NCBI RefSeq assembly: GCF_900104455.1
Contig: NZ_FNHB01000001.1
Coordinates: 682,001 to 746,000, forward strand
Length of the DNA stretch: 64,000 nt
Direction of reading: 5' to 3'
From: Dendrosporobacter quercicolus
Lineage (GTDB): Bacteria > Bacillota > Negativicutes > DSM-1736 > Dendrosporobacteraceae
This document shows positions 19,750 through 29,573 of the stretch, in pieces (position 1 is the stretch's first letter; every line of letters begins with the position of its first letter). Below the pieces are notes generated by a model. The model saw only the letters and a list, made by a program, of their open reading frames with translations. It made no database searches and was not told the origin of the DNA. The position numbers and the translations under genes were made by a program.

Positions 19750-20412
19750 CTAAAGACCTTTCTGGCGTTCTTCCACCTGTTTTTTAAAAATATACTTAAT
19801 GATTTTGCTGCGGATATTTTCAGGAATATCCAGAAACTTGGTTCCCACCCAGAAGATCGGCAAATCAGCCTGCGGCTGATCAATTCGTACAACTTCGCTC
19901 GACAATTCCAGCGGACCAATGCCGGGCAAATCAATCATCACCTTTAATTTGGAACCTAACGGAACGGGATTTTTGGTAATAATTCTTACTCCGCCGCCGC
20001 TGATGTCCCTGATCGTTGAACTGATCAGGGGATCATCCTCTGTTTCAGTAAGAAACTGCCACCGGACAGGCATTGAAGAATCCAGCCTGACGAACGCCCG
20101 CTGTTGAATCTTCTTAATGTCCGCCGGCCTCGATACCAGCCAGACCGGAATAGGATTCAGACGTTTATCAATAAAGGTGCAGGTAAGTTGATAAGCACTC
20201 TGATGTACAACCAATCTGGCAAAAAACTTACTGCCATGATTGAGTATAATTGGCTGTCCCTTGGTCATCGGCATGGCAATGACCAGATGATCGTCATGGA
20301 CCTCTTCGATCCGGCTGGCAAACTTCTTGCCGGGAACAGCCGCCAGCATGATTTCTAACCGTTGATTTACTTGAAGCACATTTTCAAAATTTGTTTGCTC
20401 AAATTTATTCAC
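19750..20412 (-). CDS. PilZ-domain c-di-GMP-binding flagellar brake protein (YcgR/YpfA type)
   Basis: The 220-residue protein has an N-terminal YcgR-like beta domain (about 1-95) and a C-terminal PilZ domain (about 100-215). The c-di-GMP motif RxxxR is visible around KIQQRAFVRLDSSMPV, and the D/NxSxxG motif as DISGGGVRI. In motile Bacillota such proteins slow the motor when c-di-GMP rises. It is placed between flhG and cheB, and starts at GTG 20412 behind GGGGG. Confidence 0.9.
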   Translation of the reverse strand: MNKFEQTNFENVLQVNQRLEIMLAAVPGKKFASRIEEVHDDHLVIAMPMTKGQPIILNHGSKFFARLVVHQSAYQLTCTFIDKRLNPIPVWLVSRPADIKKIQQRAFVRLDSSMPVRWQFLTETEDDPLISSTIRDISGGGVRIITKNPVPLGSKLKVMIDLPGIGPLELSSEVVRIDQPQADLPIFWVGTKFLDIPENIRSKIIKYIFKKQVEERQKGL

Positions 20413-20446
20413 TGCGGACCCCCTATCGTAAAACTGCTTGCGCTGC

Positions 20447-21334
20447 TTACCGGTTCCAAAACCCCAGCACTTTATGAAAAAAGCCTTTTATTCCTTGTGG
20501 CGCTGCCGGCGTACGATGATTTATAAGCTGGCCGGCAATCGTTTTAATACAACGCGAGGCGATTGTGCCGGGATAAGCCAGCAGCACCGGCTGTTGTTTT
20601 TTGACCGCCCTGACCAGATTGCTGTCTTCATAGATAACACCCAGGCTGTCGACCGACAACGCCAAAAAACGGGCTGCCGCATTCATTAGCCTGGCCTTGA
20701 CCATTTCACCCTCCGCAATCTCAGTAACTCTGTTCACCACTAATTTTAGTGAGGCAGTCCCCTGATAGGAGCTGTAAGTTTTGAGCATGGCATAGGCATC
20801 TGTCAAGGCAGTAGGCTCAGGTGTTGTAATCAGTATTACTTCATCGGCGGCCAGCACAAAATTGATGACATTACGGCTGACGCCGGCGCCGGTATCGATT
20901 AAAATAATATCCGCCCAACTGTCAAACAGCGCTATTTTATTGATCAGCCTGGCAAGCTGTATCTCATCCAGATTGGCCAAACGCTGAATGCCCGACCCGC
21001 CGGACAGGTACCTGATGCCTTCAGGACCATCAGCAATAACGTCGGCAATGGGCAGTTGATCGTCTATAATATGTAATAAACTATAAGAGGAAGTGCAGCC
21101 TAAAACCACATCGACATTTGCCGCGCCTAAATCGGCGTCGATAACTAAAATCTTTTGTCCCAGCCTGGCCAGGGCAACCGCAAGATTGACCGTGAAATTG
21201 GTCTTGCCGACTCCGCCTTTACCACTGGTGATGGTAATGACCCGCGTATTGTTTTTTCCGTTGTCTGATGACTTCCCAACTGCGCCCTGGGAAGTTTGCA
21301 CTAACTGTCGTAATTTCTCGGCTTGATCATGCAT
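20447..21334 (-). CDS. flhG: Flagellum number regulator FlhG (MinD-like ATPase, YlxH)
   Basis: FlhG is a ParA/MinD ATPase that controls flagellar number and position with FlhF. The deviant Walker A SGKGGVGKTNF lies at about 37-47, the switch motif VIDADLGAANVD follows, and DTGAG serves as Walker B. The C-terminus has the basic amphipathic membrane-targeting helix expected (IKGFFHKVLGFWN). Length 295 aa fits. It starts 4 nt after the flhF stop. Confidence 0.94.
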   Translation of the reverse strand: MHDQAEKLRQLVQTSQGAVGKSSDNGKNNTRVITITSGKGGVGKTNFTVNLAVALARLGQKILVIDADLGAANVDVVLGCTSSYSLLHIIDDQLPIADVIADGPEGIRYLSGGSGIQRLANLDEIQLARLINKIALFDSWADIILIDTGAGVSRNVINFVLAADEVILITTPEPTALTDAYAMLKTYSSYQGTASLKLVVNRVTEIAEGEMVKARLMNAAARFLALSVDSLGVIYEDSNLVRAVKKQQPVLLAYPGTIASRCIKTIAGQLINHRTPAAPQGIKGFFHKVLGFWNR

Positions 21335-21338
21335 ACAT

Positions 21339-22436
21339 TCAATCCCTCAAAATCAGCTCGGCCAGTTTTCGCGGGTCGGCCAGTTCAATATCATCCGGTA
21401 CGGCCTGACCATTGGTAATATAAGAAAGGGTCGCCGGAAACTGATGCAGCAGGTTAATCATGGTTCCGACATTGCTGGCTTCATCTACCTTGGTAAATAA
21501 AAACTTTTGCGGCGAACAAACGGAAAACTTGGTTGCAATATCCAAAGCATCTTTATATTTTGTTGTTGTGCTTAAAACCAAATGGGTTTCTATATCCGGG
21601 GCAACTTCCAAAAACGCTTTGAGTTCGGCAATCTGGTAATGGTTACGCGGGCTGCGCCCCGTTGTATCAATTAAAATCAACTGCTTATCCTGGTTTTTCG
21701 CTAAAACGGCTTTTAATTCAGCCGGACTATAGACAATATCAATGGGGACACCGATGATGTCGGAGTAGGTTTTTAATTGCTCAACCGCCGAAATACGATA
21801 AGTGTCGGCAGCCACCATTGCCACCTTATACCCCTTGATAATCGAAAAATGCGCCGCCAGCTTGGCAATGGTCGTTGTCTTGCCCACTCCGGTGGGACCA
21901 ATAAAAGCTACGGCTTTGCTGCCGGCTGCCGGAACATTGATGCCTTCAACCCGCTTAAAAAACTCAACAATACGTTCCCTCAATACGCCTTGGGCAGTCA
22001 AAGGATCGGTCAAATCAACGGAATCGCCAATATCGCTAAGCAAACTCTCAGCAACAGCCAATTCCACATCATTTTTCATCAGTAAATCAAGGAGCGGTCC
22101 ATTCCTGCTGCCGGTCTGGGGCATTTTATGCAAGACCTGCTCCAGCATTTTACGCATACCGGCCAATTCAAATTGCAGGGCTGAAGGCTTCGGACTATTC
22201 TCAACCGGCGGCGGGGGTTGAACATAGTCAACCGGCGGCGCCGGTTTCCTGCCGGTGGCAGCCGGAGCAGAATCTGTCGCCGCCATTACCTCAACCATCT
22301 CCTTGCCCCACCAGCCCAAAAAGCCGCCTTTTTTAAAACGGCGGGTCTGTAAGATAACAGCATCCCGGCCCAGCTCCTGTTTCACCTGATTCATTGCATC
22401 CTGCATCGTTGCTGATGTAAATACTTTAACCTTCAT
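21339..22436 (-). CDS. flhF: Flagellar biosynthesis GTPase FlhF
   Basis: FlhF is an SRP-family GTPase that marks the site of flagellum assembly. An N-terminal B domain (about 1-110, with a Pro-rich linker) precedes the N and G domains. The P loop [16 protein letters not shown] is near 170-185, DTTGRSP near 255, and TKVDEA near 305. Length 365 aa is normal. Its ATG overlaps the flhA stop in ATGA, so translation is coupled. Confidence 0.95.
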   Translation of the reverse strand: MKVKVFTSATMQDAMNQVKQELGRDAVILQTRRFKKGGFLGWWGKEMVEVMAATDSAPAATGRKPAPPVDYVQPPPPVENSPKPSALQFELAGMRKMLEQVLHKMPQTGSRNGPLLDLLMKNDVELAVAESLLSDIGDSVDLTDPLTAQGVLRERIVEFFKRVEGINVPAAGSKAVAFIGPTGVGKTTTIAKLAAHFSIIKGYKVAMVAADTYRISAVEQLKTYSDIIGVPIDIVYSPAELKAVLAKNQDKQLILIDTTGRSPRNHYQIAELKAFLEVAPDIETHLVLSTTTKYKDALDIATKFSVCSPQKFLFTKVDEASNVGTMINLLHQFPATLSYITNGQAVPDDIELADPRKLAELILRD

Positions 22437-24505
22437 GATGTTTTCACCATTCCTAACGCCTGTACCTCAACTTTAGCTTCCAGCTCAGCATACGAAAGCA
22501 CAACCAAACCAGGGGCAACCCGTTCAGTCAGCTTACGGAAATAAAGCCTCACTGCAGGACTGGTAAGCACAATGGGCTGATAGCCTAAATTCGTTAATTT
22601 AGGCAATTCGCTATTTAAACTGCCAACCATAGCTTGCATGAGATTAGGTTCCAGAACGACATAGGAACCGCTTTCCGACCGCTGAACCGACGACGATATG
22701 GTATTTTCCAGCTGCGGATCAACCGTAATGCAAGTCAGGATGTTATTCTGAACATACTGCCGTGATATTTGACGGGCCAGCGCGTGACGAACATATTCAC
22801 CCAAAATTTCAGTATCTTTAGTCAGGTGGGCGAAATCAGCCAGCGTTTCCATAATTGTGACCATATCCCTGATGGAAATGCGCTCCCGGAGCAGCCCGGC
22901 CAGCACTTTTTGAATCTCACCGACCGACAGCAGGTTAGGCGTTAATTCTTCCACAACGGTGGGATTATTTTGCTTAACACTGTCAATCAGGTTCTGCGTT
23001 TCCTGCCGGCCTAGAATCTCAGCGGCATGGGCCTTGATGACTTCGGTAAGATGAGTAGCCAGAACAGAAACAGGATCAACAACGGTATAGCCGGCCAGCT
23101 CGGCCTGCTCACGCGCCGCATCCTGCACCCATAAGGCCGGTAAGCCAAATGCCGGCTCAACGGTCTCAATGCCATTGATTTCCTCCAGGGTTGTGCCTGA
23201 ATTCATTGCTAAATAATGATCAAGTAGTAATTCGCCTTTGGCTATTTCTATTCCTTTTAATTTTATCATATAAGAATTCGGTTTCAGCTGAATATTATCG
23301 CGAATACGGATGGTTGGCACAACCAGACCCATTTCCAGGGCACATTGACGGCGAATCATAACAATACGGTCCAGCAAATCGCCGCCCTGCCCTAAATCGA
23401 CCAGTGGAATTAAACTATAACCGATTTCCAGCTCCATTGGATCAATTTGCAGCAAGGCCACAATATTCTCAGGCTTTCTGACCTCTTCCTTTTCCTGCGC
23501 TTCTATTTGGGATATTTCGGACTGAACAGCATCGCGGGCCGATTGATACAGCTGATAACCCACCGCCGCCGAGATTGCCCCCAGCGTAAAAAACGGGACG
23601 CCGGGCAGGCCGGGAACCAGACCAAGCAGGACCAGTACGCCTCCGGCGATAAAGAATACCCGCGGATTTGTAAAAATCTGGCCGATAATATCCTGGCCCA
23701 GATTGGAATCAGATGCCGCCCTGGTAACAACAATACCGGTCGCCGTTGAAATCAAGAGCGCCGGAATCTGATTTACCAGCCCCTCACCGACAGTAAGCAG
23801 AGTATAGCTTTGCAGGGCATGCAGAACATCCATATTGCGTTGCACCATACCGATAAAGAAACCGCCGACAATATTGATAATAATAATAATGATAGCGGCA
23901 ATGGCGTCCCCTTTAACAAACTTGCTGGCGCCATCCATCGCTCCGTAAAAATCGGCTTCCCGCTGAATTTTCTTGCGGCGCTCTCTGGCTTCGTTATCGG
24001 TAATTGCCCCGGAATTTAAATCGGCGTCAATGCTCATTTGTTTGCCAGGCATGGCATCCAGCGTAAACCGGGCGGCAACCTCAGCGACCCGTTCAGCCCC
24101 TTTGGTGATCACAATAAACTGAATGATAATCAAGATAACAAATACAATAAACCCGACAACGGCATTGCCGCCAACAACAAAGTTGCCAAACGCCATGATT
24201 ACCTCTCCGGCATAGCCATCCAGCAAAATCAGCCTGGTCGATGAAACGTTAAGCGCTAACCGGAACAAAGTCGTGATCAGCAACAGCGAGGGAAAGATGG
24301 AGAATTGCAGCGGTTCGACATTATAAATGGCTACCATGACAATAATCAAAGCAAATGTGATATTCAGCGACAGCAGTAAATCCAGCAAAAATGGCGGAAG
24401 CGGGATAATCATCATCACCACAATGGTGATAATTGCCAGAGCCACAAGAATGTCGCTATATTTTTTGAGGGCTCCAAAAGGCGTTGTTTGTGCAGCCAAA
24501 TTCAT
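22433..24505 (-). CDS. flhA: Flagellar export apparatus protein FlhA
   Basis: FlhA is the largest membrane component of the flagellar type III export gate. The N-terminal 330 residues contain about eight transmembrane segments with the FHIPEP-family motif region (ERVAEVAARFTLDAMPGKQM), and the C-terminal cytoplasmic domain (about 345-690) receives chaperone-substrate complexes. Length 690 aa is typical. AAGGAG precedes the ATG at 24505. It lies between flhB and flhF as in other Bacillota. Confidence 0.97.
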   Translation of the reverse strand: MNLAAQTTPFGALKKYSDILVALAIITIVVMMIIPLPPFLLDLLLSLNITFALIIVMVAIYNVEPLQFSIFPSLLLITTLFRLALNVSSTRLILLDGYAGEVIMAFGNFVVGGNAVVGFIVFVILIIIQFIVITKGAERVAEVAARFTLDAMPGKQMSIDADLNSGAITDNEARERRKKIQREADFYGAMDGASKFVKGDAIAAIIIIIINIVGGFFIGMVQRNMDVLHALQSYTLLTVGEGLVNQIPALLISTATGIVVTRAASDSNLGQDIIGQIFTNPRVFFIAGGVLVLLGLVPGLPGVPFFTLGAISAAVGYQLYQSARDAVQSEISQIEAQEKEEVRKPENIVALLQIDPMELEIGYSLIPLVDLGQGGDLLDRIVMIRRQCALEMGLVVPTIRIRDNIQLKPNSYMIKLKGIEIAKGELLLDHYLAMNSGTTLEEINGIETVEPAFGLPALWVQDAAREQAELAGYTVVDPVSVLATHLTEVIKAHAAEILGRQETQNLIDSVKQNNPTVVEELTPNLLSVGEIQKVLAGLLRERISIRDMVTIMETLADFAHLTKDTEILGEYVRHALARQISRQYVQNNILTCITVDPQLENTISSSVQRSESGSYVVLEPNLMQAMVGSLNSELPKLTNLGYQPIVLTSPAVRLYFRKLTERVAPGLVVLSYAELEAKVEVQALGMVKTS

Positions 24506-24545
24506 TCGCTCCTTGTGTGTAGTAAAAAATAACAGTCCTGAAGCA

Positions 24546-25616
24546 TTACGAAAGTTTCTTTTTCAGACGGTATACATAAGCCAATACTTCAGCAACCGAT
24601 TTATAAAGCTCCGGCGGCACGATATCGCCAACTTCAGCACCCCAGTATAAAGCTCTGGCCAGCGGTTTATTTTCGACAATCGTCACCCGGTGCTCCTTGG
24701 CAATATCCTTAATCCGTTTAGCGATCAGGTCCTGACCTTTGGCAATAATGGTTGGCGCGGTCATCGTCTGGTCGTATTTCAGGGCGACGGCAAAGTGGGT
24801 GGGATTTGTCACAACAACATCGGCTTGGGGAACCTCCTGCATCATTCGCCGCATCGCCATCGCCCGCTGCCGTTCTTTAATTTTCCCTTTAATCTGCGGA
24901 TTGCCTTCGGTTTGTTTATACTCATCTTTTACTTCCTGTTTACTCATTTTCAGACTTTGACTATGCTCCCAGCGCTGATAGCAAAAATCCAGCACAGCCA
25001 AAATGAGCATTACCGCGCTAATCTGAAAAACCAGATCCAGGATCATGGAAACTGCCACAGTAATCGAATAAGACAACTCAGCGCCGAGCAGCTCCGGTAT
25101 CCGTCCGGTCTCGGCGGCTAAAAACCGATAAATAAAATAGCCGATAAGCCCTACCTTAAACAACGATTTGAACAGCTCCACCAATGCTCTTTTCGAAAAG
25201 ATCCGTTTAAAGCCCGATAGCGGATTTAGCTTGTCCAGTTTGGGCATGATCGGCTCAAACGATACGTTAAAGCCAACCTGAAAAAAATTGATTGCCAGGG
25301 AAGTGATTAAAATAGCCAGCATCAACGGCAACGTAATTTTGAAAAAGACAATCCCGAAATGCAAAAAAATCTCCCGGACCAGGTTAATGTTAAAATCAGT
25401 CACCGCAAAACTAAGATAGGCATAGCGCATATAGTCCGCCAGTTCCTGATACATGTGCCCGCCAAGCAGCTTAAGCGCGAAAAATGCCACCAATATCACA
25501 AACGCCGAGTTAATTTCCGTACTTTTGGCTACCTGCCCCTTTTTGCGGGCATCCGCTTTTTTCTTCGGTGTGGCGTCTTCGGTTTTTTCGCCATTAAATA
25601 ATTGTAAGTCAAGCAC
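24546..25616 (-). CDS. flhB: Flagellar export switch protein FlhB
   Basis: FlhB has four transmembrane segments and a cytoplasmic domain that cleaves itself in the NPTH motif (VVTNPTHFAVAL) to change export specificity from rod/hook to filament. The N-terminal EKTEDATPKKKADARKKGQVAKS is characteristic. The start is uncertain: GTG at 25616 (or TTG at 25622) gives the usual VLDLQLFNGEKT start, but without a clear Shine-Dalgarno sequence; an ATG at 25697 would add 27 residues overlapping fliR. Translational coupling with fliR may explain the weak site. Confidence 0.93.
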   Translation of the reverse strand: MLDLQLFNGEKTEDATPKKKADARKKGQVAKSTEINSAFVILVAFFALKLLGGHMYQELADYMRYAYLSFAVTDFNINLVREIFLHFGIVFFKITLPLMLAILITSLAINFFQVGFNVSFEPIMPKLDKLNPLSGFKRIFSKRALVELFKSLFKVGLIGYFIYRFLAAETGRIPELLGAELSYSITVAVSMILDLVFQISAVMLILAVLDFCYQRWEHSQSLKMSKQEVKDEYKQTEGNPQIKGKIKERQRAMAMRRMMQEVPQADVVVTNPTHFAVALKYDQTMTAPTIIAKGQDLIAKRIKDIAKEHRVTIVENKPLARALYWGAEVGDIVPPELYKSVAEVLAYVYRLKKKLS

Positions 25617-25650
25617 TGGCAATTTACGGCTGCTTTGCAGTCGCTTTCTG

Positions 25651-26430
25651 TTACTTAAGATTTTCCAGAATCCGGTAGATGTCATTGAACATGCCATTAA
25701 ACGCCACTTCCAAAAATAAAATATAAAACGGCATTACCAGGGATAGAATAAAAATGCCGACAATGATTTTAAGCGGCATGCCGACAACAAAAATATTCAT
25801 TTGCGGCATGGTGCGGGCCAAAATACCCAGCGCAATGTCGGTAAGCAATAATGAAATTGAAACAGGAAAACTAATTTTGAGCGCAATGGCGAAAATTCCC
25901 CACACCATATCTACAATGAGTTCGGTTAGTACGCCATGAAACACAACTCCGGTAACAGGAATCATCTGAAAACTATTGAACAACGCCGCCAATAGCAAAT
26001 GATGGCTGTTGGTAATAAGAAAAACAAGCAGAGCCAGTATGTATTTAAAATTCCCGATCAGGGGAACTTGTTGTCCCGACTGGGGGTCCATGATATTAAC
26101 CATCCCAAATCCAATCTGCGTATCGACTACCTGACCGGCCATTTGTACGGCCGAAAACAGCAGTGAACAAACAAAACCAATCACCCAGCCTACAAATAAT
26201 TCACTGATTAACAGCGAAACATAAGGAAAAAGCTGCTCCGGCAACTGAATACCGGACTGAAAAATTAAAGGAAATAACACCACGGTAAACGTCAAAGCCA
26301 CACCGGCCTTAACCTGTGCAGGAATATTACGGCTGCCGAAAATTGGCGCCATAATGAAAATGCCGCTTACTCTAACCAAAACCAGTAAAAAAAAGCCAAA
26401 TGAAGTTTGTATGGCTGTAAATAAATCCAA
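25651..26430 (-). CDS. fliR: Flagellar export apparatus protein FliR
   Basis: FliR belongs to the FliP5-FliQ4-FliR1 export gate core. The 259-residue protein has about six hydrophobic segments and the conserved GSRNIPAQVKAGVAL segment near 33. The start is TTG at 26430 behind AAGGTGG. It lies 14 nt after fliQ. Confidence 0.95.
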   Translation of the reverse strand: MDLFTAIQTSFGFFLLVLVRVSGIFIMAPIFGSRNIPAQVKAGVALTFTVVLFPLIFQSGIQLPEQLFPYVSLLISELFVGWVIGFVCSLLFSAVQMAGQVVDTQIGFGMVNIMDPQSGQQVPLIGNFKYILALLVFLITNSHHLLLAALFNSFQMIPVTGVVFHGVLTELIVDMVWGIFAIALKISFPVSISLLLTDIALGILARTMPQMNIFVVGMPLKIIVGIFILSLVMPFYILFLEVAFNGMFNDIYRILENLK

Positions 26431-26444
26431 GCTGCACCACCTTG

Positions 26445-26714
26445 CTATCTAACCATTTGAGGCAGACTAAGAAAAATCGCCCGGGTATAGTCAACCAGCA
26501 AGCTAAGTATCCACGGACCAAAAACCAAGATAGCAACAAATACGGCAATGATTTTCGGGATAAAGGCCAGCGTTTGCTCCTGAATTTGCGTGGTAGCCTG
26601 AAAAATACTCACCAGCAGCCCAACCAGCAAACCCAGCCCCAGCATCGGTGCGGCCACAATCATTACCATCAGTAATGCCTCCCGCCCCATCTGAATTGCA
26701 AAATCACCAGACAT
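26445..26714 (-). CDS. fliQ: Flagellar export apparatus protein FliQ
   Basis: FliQ is an 89-residue hairpin of two transmembrane helices (about 17-39 and 50-73), with the family segment ATTQIQEQTLAFIPKI between them. It packs around FliP and FliR in the export gate. The ATG at 26714 has GGAGG 7 nt upstream, and it lies 11 nt after fliP. Confidence 0.96.
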   Translation of the reverse strand: MSGDFAIQMGREALLMVMIVAAPMLGLGLLVGLLVSIFQATTQIQEQTLAFIPKIIAVFVAILVFGPWILSLLVDYTRAIFLSLPQMVR

Positions 26715-26725
26715 GGCTATCCTCC

Positions 26726-27490
26726 TTACCTAAAACTGTCGATCAATGCTTTGATAATCAGATGCCAGCCGTCAACCAGGATAAATAACAGCAATTTAAA
26801 CGGCAAAGAGATCATCACCGGCGGGACCATCATCATCCCCATTGACATCAGTGTACTTGCGACAACCATATCAATAATAATAAACGGTATATAAATCATA
26901 AATCCAATTTGAAATGCAGTTTTTAATTCGCTAATAATAAAAGCCGGAATCAACGTAGTTGTCGGCACATCTTCAGGAGAATTCGGCCGTTGCCCGTCCG
27001 ACAGATTGACAAACAAAGCCAGATCATTTTCCCTGGTCTGTTTAAACATAAACTCGCGAATAGGCTTCAAACTCTCCGTTATTGCAGTTTCCTGGCTGAT
27101 GGCGCCGTTAAAGTACGGCTGCAGGCCCTGCGCATTGACCTGTTCCAGATAAGGAGACATCACAAAAAAGGTTAAAAATAAAGATAACCCGATAAGCACC
27201 TGATTGGGCGGCATTTGCTGGGTAGCCAGGGCACCGCGCAAAAAAGACAATACAACCACAATCCGGATAAACGAAGTCATCATGATAATAATTGACGGAG
27301 CCAGGGTAAGTATGGTCAAAGTCAGTAAAATTTGCAGGCTTAACGCGACATCCTGCGGATTATTAGCGGCTTCCACGCCAATATTAATATTGGGTACGGG
27401 AACCAGCGGAGCAGCCAATATTGTCGCTGGATCCAATAGTACGCTGATCAATGCGATCAGCATTGAAACAACATATTGTTGTCTAACCAC
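26726..27490 (-). CDS. fliP: Flagellar export apparatus protein FliP
   Basis: FliP forms the pentameric core of the export gate. An N-terminal cleavable signal (about 1-27, ending near ILAAP) precedes the mature part with four hydrophobic segments, the signature SFIRIVVVLSFLRGALATQQ and the C-terminal PFKLLLFILVDGWHLI. Length 254 aa fits. It starts at GTG 27490 behind GGGG and follows fliO by 5 nt. Confidence 0.96.
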   Translation of the reverse strand: MVRQQYVVSMLIALISVLLDPATILAAPLVPVPNINIGVEAANNPQDVALSLQILLTLTILTLAPSIIIMMTSFIRIVVVLSFLRGALATQQMPPNQVLIGLSLFLTFFVMSPYLEQVNAQGLQPYFNGAISQETAITESLKPIREFMFKQTRENDLALFVNLSDGQRPNSPEDVPTTTLIPAFIISELKTAFQIGFMIYIPFIIIDMVVASTLMSMGMMMVPPVMISLPFKLLLFILVDGWHLIIKALIDSFR

Positions 27491-27495
27491 TCTTT

Positions 27496-28062
27496 TTACC
27501 CCTTCTCCTGACCATCATCTTGCTTATTGCGACCTTTTTGCTCAAATACGGCCGGGATTTTTTGCGATAGCTGCTGCAGTGAAGCGAGTTGTTTCTGAAA
27601 AATATGCTGAAACTCTTCCTGCTGCGGATTGTCGGTTTTCTGCCGCCGGATTCTTTCAATTTCAGCCTCATCCACGATTTCCTGCAATAAAGTGATCCCA
27701 TGGTCGGTTACGCCAAGCACTAAAAACTTACCGGCAACTTCAACTACATATACGCCGCGGTTATTGCCCAGCGGCAAGGTTGTTAGAATTTTGCTTGACG
27801 GGCCAGTCGATAAATTGCCCAGCTTTTGGCCTAGCAACCGTGAAGTAAAATAAGCAAAGCCCAACACAGCGGCAAATGTCGCGATAAGCGATAAAACATA
27901 AGCCAGAGTTGACACCCAGGACGAGGTCTCGGATGGCGCCGGCGGTTCCTGATAATTTAAATAACCGCCCTCAGCCTGCTGCGCCACTCCGCTAAGGGGA
28001 AAAGTCAGCACGAATGTCAACAGTAAAAAAGTGCAAAATATCCTAAGGCTGTTACTCACCAT
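27496..28062 (-). CDS. fliO: Flagellar biosynthesis protein FliO (FliZ in B. subtilis)
   Basis: FliO helps assemble the FliP ring. The 188-residue protein has a probable N-terminal signal (to about residue 28), a transmembrane segment at about 51-72, and a cytoplasmic SH3-like region with VYVVEVAGKFLVLGVTDHGITLL. The C-terminal tail is basic and Gln-rich. It lies between cheY and fliP, the position of fliZ in B. subtilis. Confidence 0.9.
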   Translation of the reverse strand: MVSNSLRIFCTFLLLTFVLTFPLSGVAQQAEGGYLNYQEPPAPSETSSWVSTLAYVLSLIATFAAVLGFAYFTSRLLGQKLGNLSTGPSSKILTTLPLGNNRGVYVVEVAGKFLVLGVTDHGITLLQEIVDEAEIERIRRQKTDNPQQEEFQHIFQKQLASLQQLSQKIPAVFEQKGRNKQDDGQEKG

Positions 28063-28066
28063 TTGA

Positions 28067-28429
28067 TTATCCGACTGCTTTGCGTACGGCTTCTAACACC
28101 CTGTCCGGCTGAAACGGCTTGACAATAAAGTCCCGGGCGCCGGACTGAATTGCTTCAATTACCATCGCCTGCTGGCCCATCGCGCTGCACATAATGATTG
28201 TGGCGCCGGGATCAATCTTCTTAATTTCCTTAACTGCGCTGATCCCATCCATCTCCGGCATCGTAATATCCATTGTGGTCAGGTCCGGCTTTAGCTCCTG
28301 GTATTTTTCCAAAGCCTTCAGACCATTTTCCGCTTCCCCCACAACCTCATAACCATTTTTGGTTAAAATATCCTTAATCATCATCCTCATAAATGCCGCA
28401 TCATCAACAACCATTACTTTAATACCCAT
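28067..28429 (-). CDS. cheY: Chemotaxis response regulator CheY
   Basis: CheY-P binds FliM and FliY and sets the direction of flagellar rotation. This is a single receiver domain of 120 aa with acidic pair D9-D10, phospho-acceptor D54 (TMDITMPEMDG) and the conserved Lys in FIVKPF. The ATG at 28429 follows GGAGAGACG. Its location between fliY and fliO matches B. subtilis. Confidence 0.96.
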   Translation of the reverse strand: MGIKVMVVDDAAFMRMMIKDILTKNGYEVVGEAENGLKALEKYQELKPDLTTMDITMPEMDGISAVKEIKKIDPGATIIMCSAMGQQAMVIEAIQSGARDFIVKPFQPDRVLEAVRKAVG

Positions 28430-28469
28430 GTGCTTTCGTCTCTCCTTTATCGCCTAAATTACATTCGGT

Positions 28470-29573
28470 TTACTGTAGAGTACCAGCCCGTTCCAATGGG
28501 CTGACAATGTCTGTAATTCTCACCCCAAAGTTTTCATCAATGACCACCACTTCGCCTTTTGCAATCAGCTTGCCATTGACCAAAATATCGACCGCCTCAC
28601 CGGCAAGCTTATCCAGCTCAACGACCGACCCCGGGGCAAGTTCCAGAATTTCACGGATGAGTTTCCTGGTCCGGCCAAGCTCCACCGTAACCTGCAGCGG
28701 CACATCCATAATCAGATTAATATTGGTATCGGCAACCGGAATTGCGGCTGGTGACAATGGCGCAAATTGCACCGGCTGTACGGCAACATCAGGGGCAACC
28801 TTCTTGGCTGCAGGTACGGCGGCGGCCTGTTGAGCATGGGCGGTATTGGACTGAGGCCCTGCACTGGCCGGCGCTTTGGGCGCTGCCGGAGCGGCCGCCG
28901 GTTCCTGTACCGCCGTCATTAGGCTATCGACCATATCTTTGGACACATGGATGGGCAGAATCTGCATAATTTCGCTGTCAATTAATTCTTCAACCTCCAT
29001 TCTGAAGGCCACTTTGACGATAGCCTCCTCAGGCGGAACGGCATTGGTGATCGAACTGTCGGTGGCAAAATCCACTAAACTGACGTTCGGCGGCGAAATA
29101 TCAACCTTTTTCTTAAATACCGTGGACATTGATGTGGCCACAGATCCCATCATCTGATTCATGGCTTCCCCAACGGCGCTCATATACATTTCATTCAGCT
29201 GGGTTGGCGGATTTGACCCATCGCCGCCCATCATCAAATCAGCAATAATCAAGGCGTCCTGCTCTCTCATCGCCAGCAGATTGGTACCCAAAATCCCATG
29301 GGTATAGCCCACTTCTATGACCAAATACGGTAAAGGGTATTTGTTTTGAATTTCTTTTAAGGTGTCAACCGATACCCGCGGCGTGGTAATCGATACTCTG
29401 CGGCCCAACAACACGGAAAGGGTAGTAGCCGCACTGCCCATTGAAATATTGCCGATTTCGCCCAGCGTATCCTTTTCCAAATCCGAAATATCCTGCGCAG
29501 CCGGAGAACTGGCGTCAGGCTCACCACGCAGCAAAGCATCTATTTCATCCTGAGACAGAAACCCGTCACTCAT
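28470..29573 (-). CDS. fliY: Flagellar motor switch phosphatase FliY
   Basis: FliY combines an N-terminal FliM-like CheY-binding peptide (GFLSQDEIDALL), a CheC-type phosphatase core (DLEKDTLGEIGNISMGSAAT and YMSAVGEAMNQMMGSVATSM), an Ala/Pro-rich linker (about 205-270) and a C-terminal FliN domain (about 285-365). It is both a switch component and a CheY-P phosphatase. The start ATG at 29573 overlaps the fliM stop by 8 nt; another ATG at 29582 is too close to GGGAG. Length 367 aa matches B. subtilis FliY. Confidence 0.95.
   Translation of the reverse strand: MSDGFLSQDEIDALLRGEPDASSPAAQDISDLEKDTLGEIGNISMGSAATTLSVLLGRRVSITTPRVSVDTLKEIQNKYPLPYLVIEVGYTHGILGTNLLAMREQDALIIADLMMGGDGSNPPTQLNEMYMSAVGEAMNQMMGSVATSMSTVFKKKVDISPPNVSLVDFATDSSITNAVPPEEAIVKVAFRMEVEELIDSEIMQILPIHVSKDMVDSLMTAVQEPAAAPAAPKAPASAGPQSNTAHAQQAAAVPAAKKVAPDVAVQPVQFAPLSPAAIPVADTNINLIMDVPLQVTVELGRTRKLIREILELAPGSVVELDKLAGEAVDILVNGKLIAKGEVVVIDENFGVRITDIVSPLERAGTLQ

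Noticed and set aside
19731-19934. N-terminal 68-residue extension of CheB
   Set aside because: It runs through the PilZ gene in another frame, precedes the receiver domain with no similarity, and a GTG with a well-spaced AGGTGG gives the normal length.
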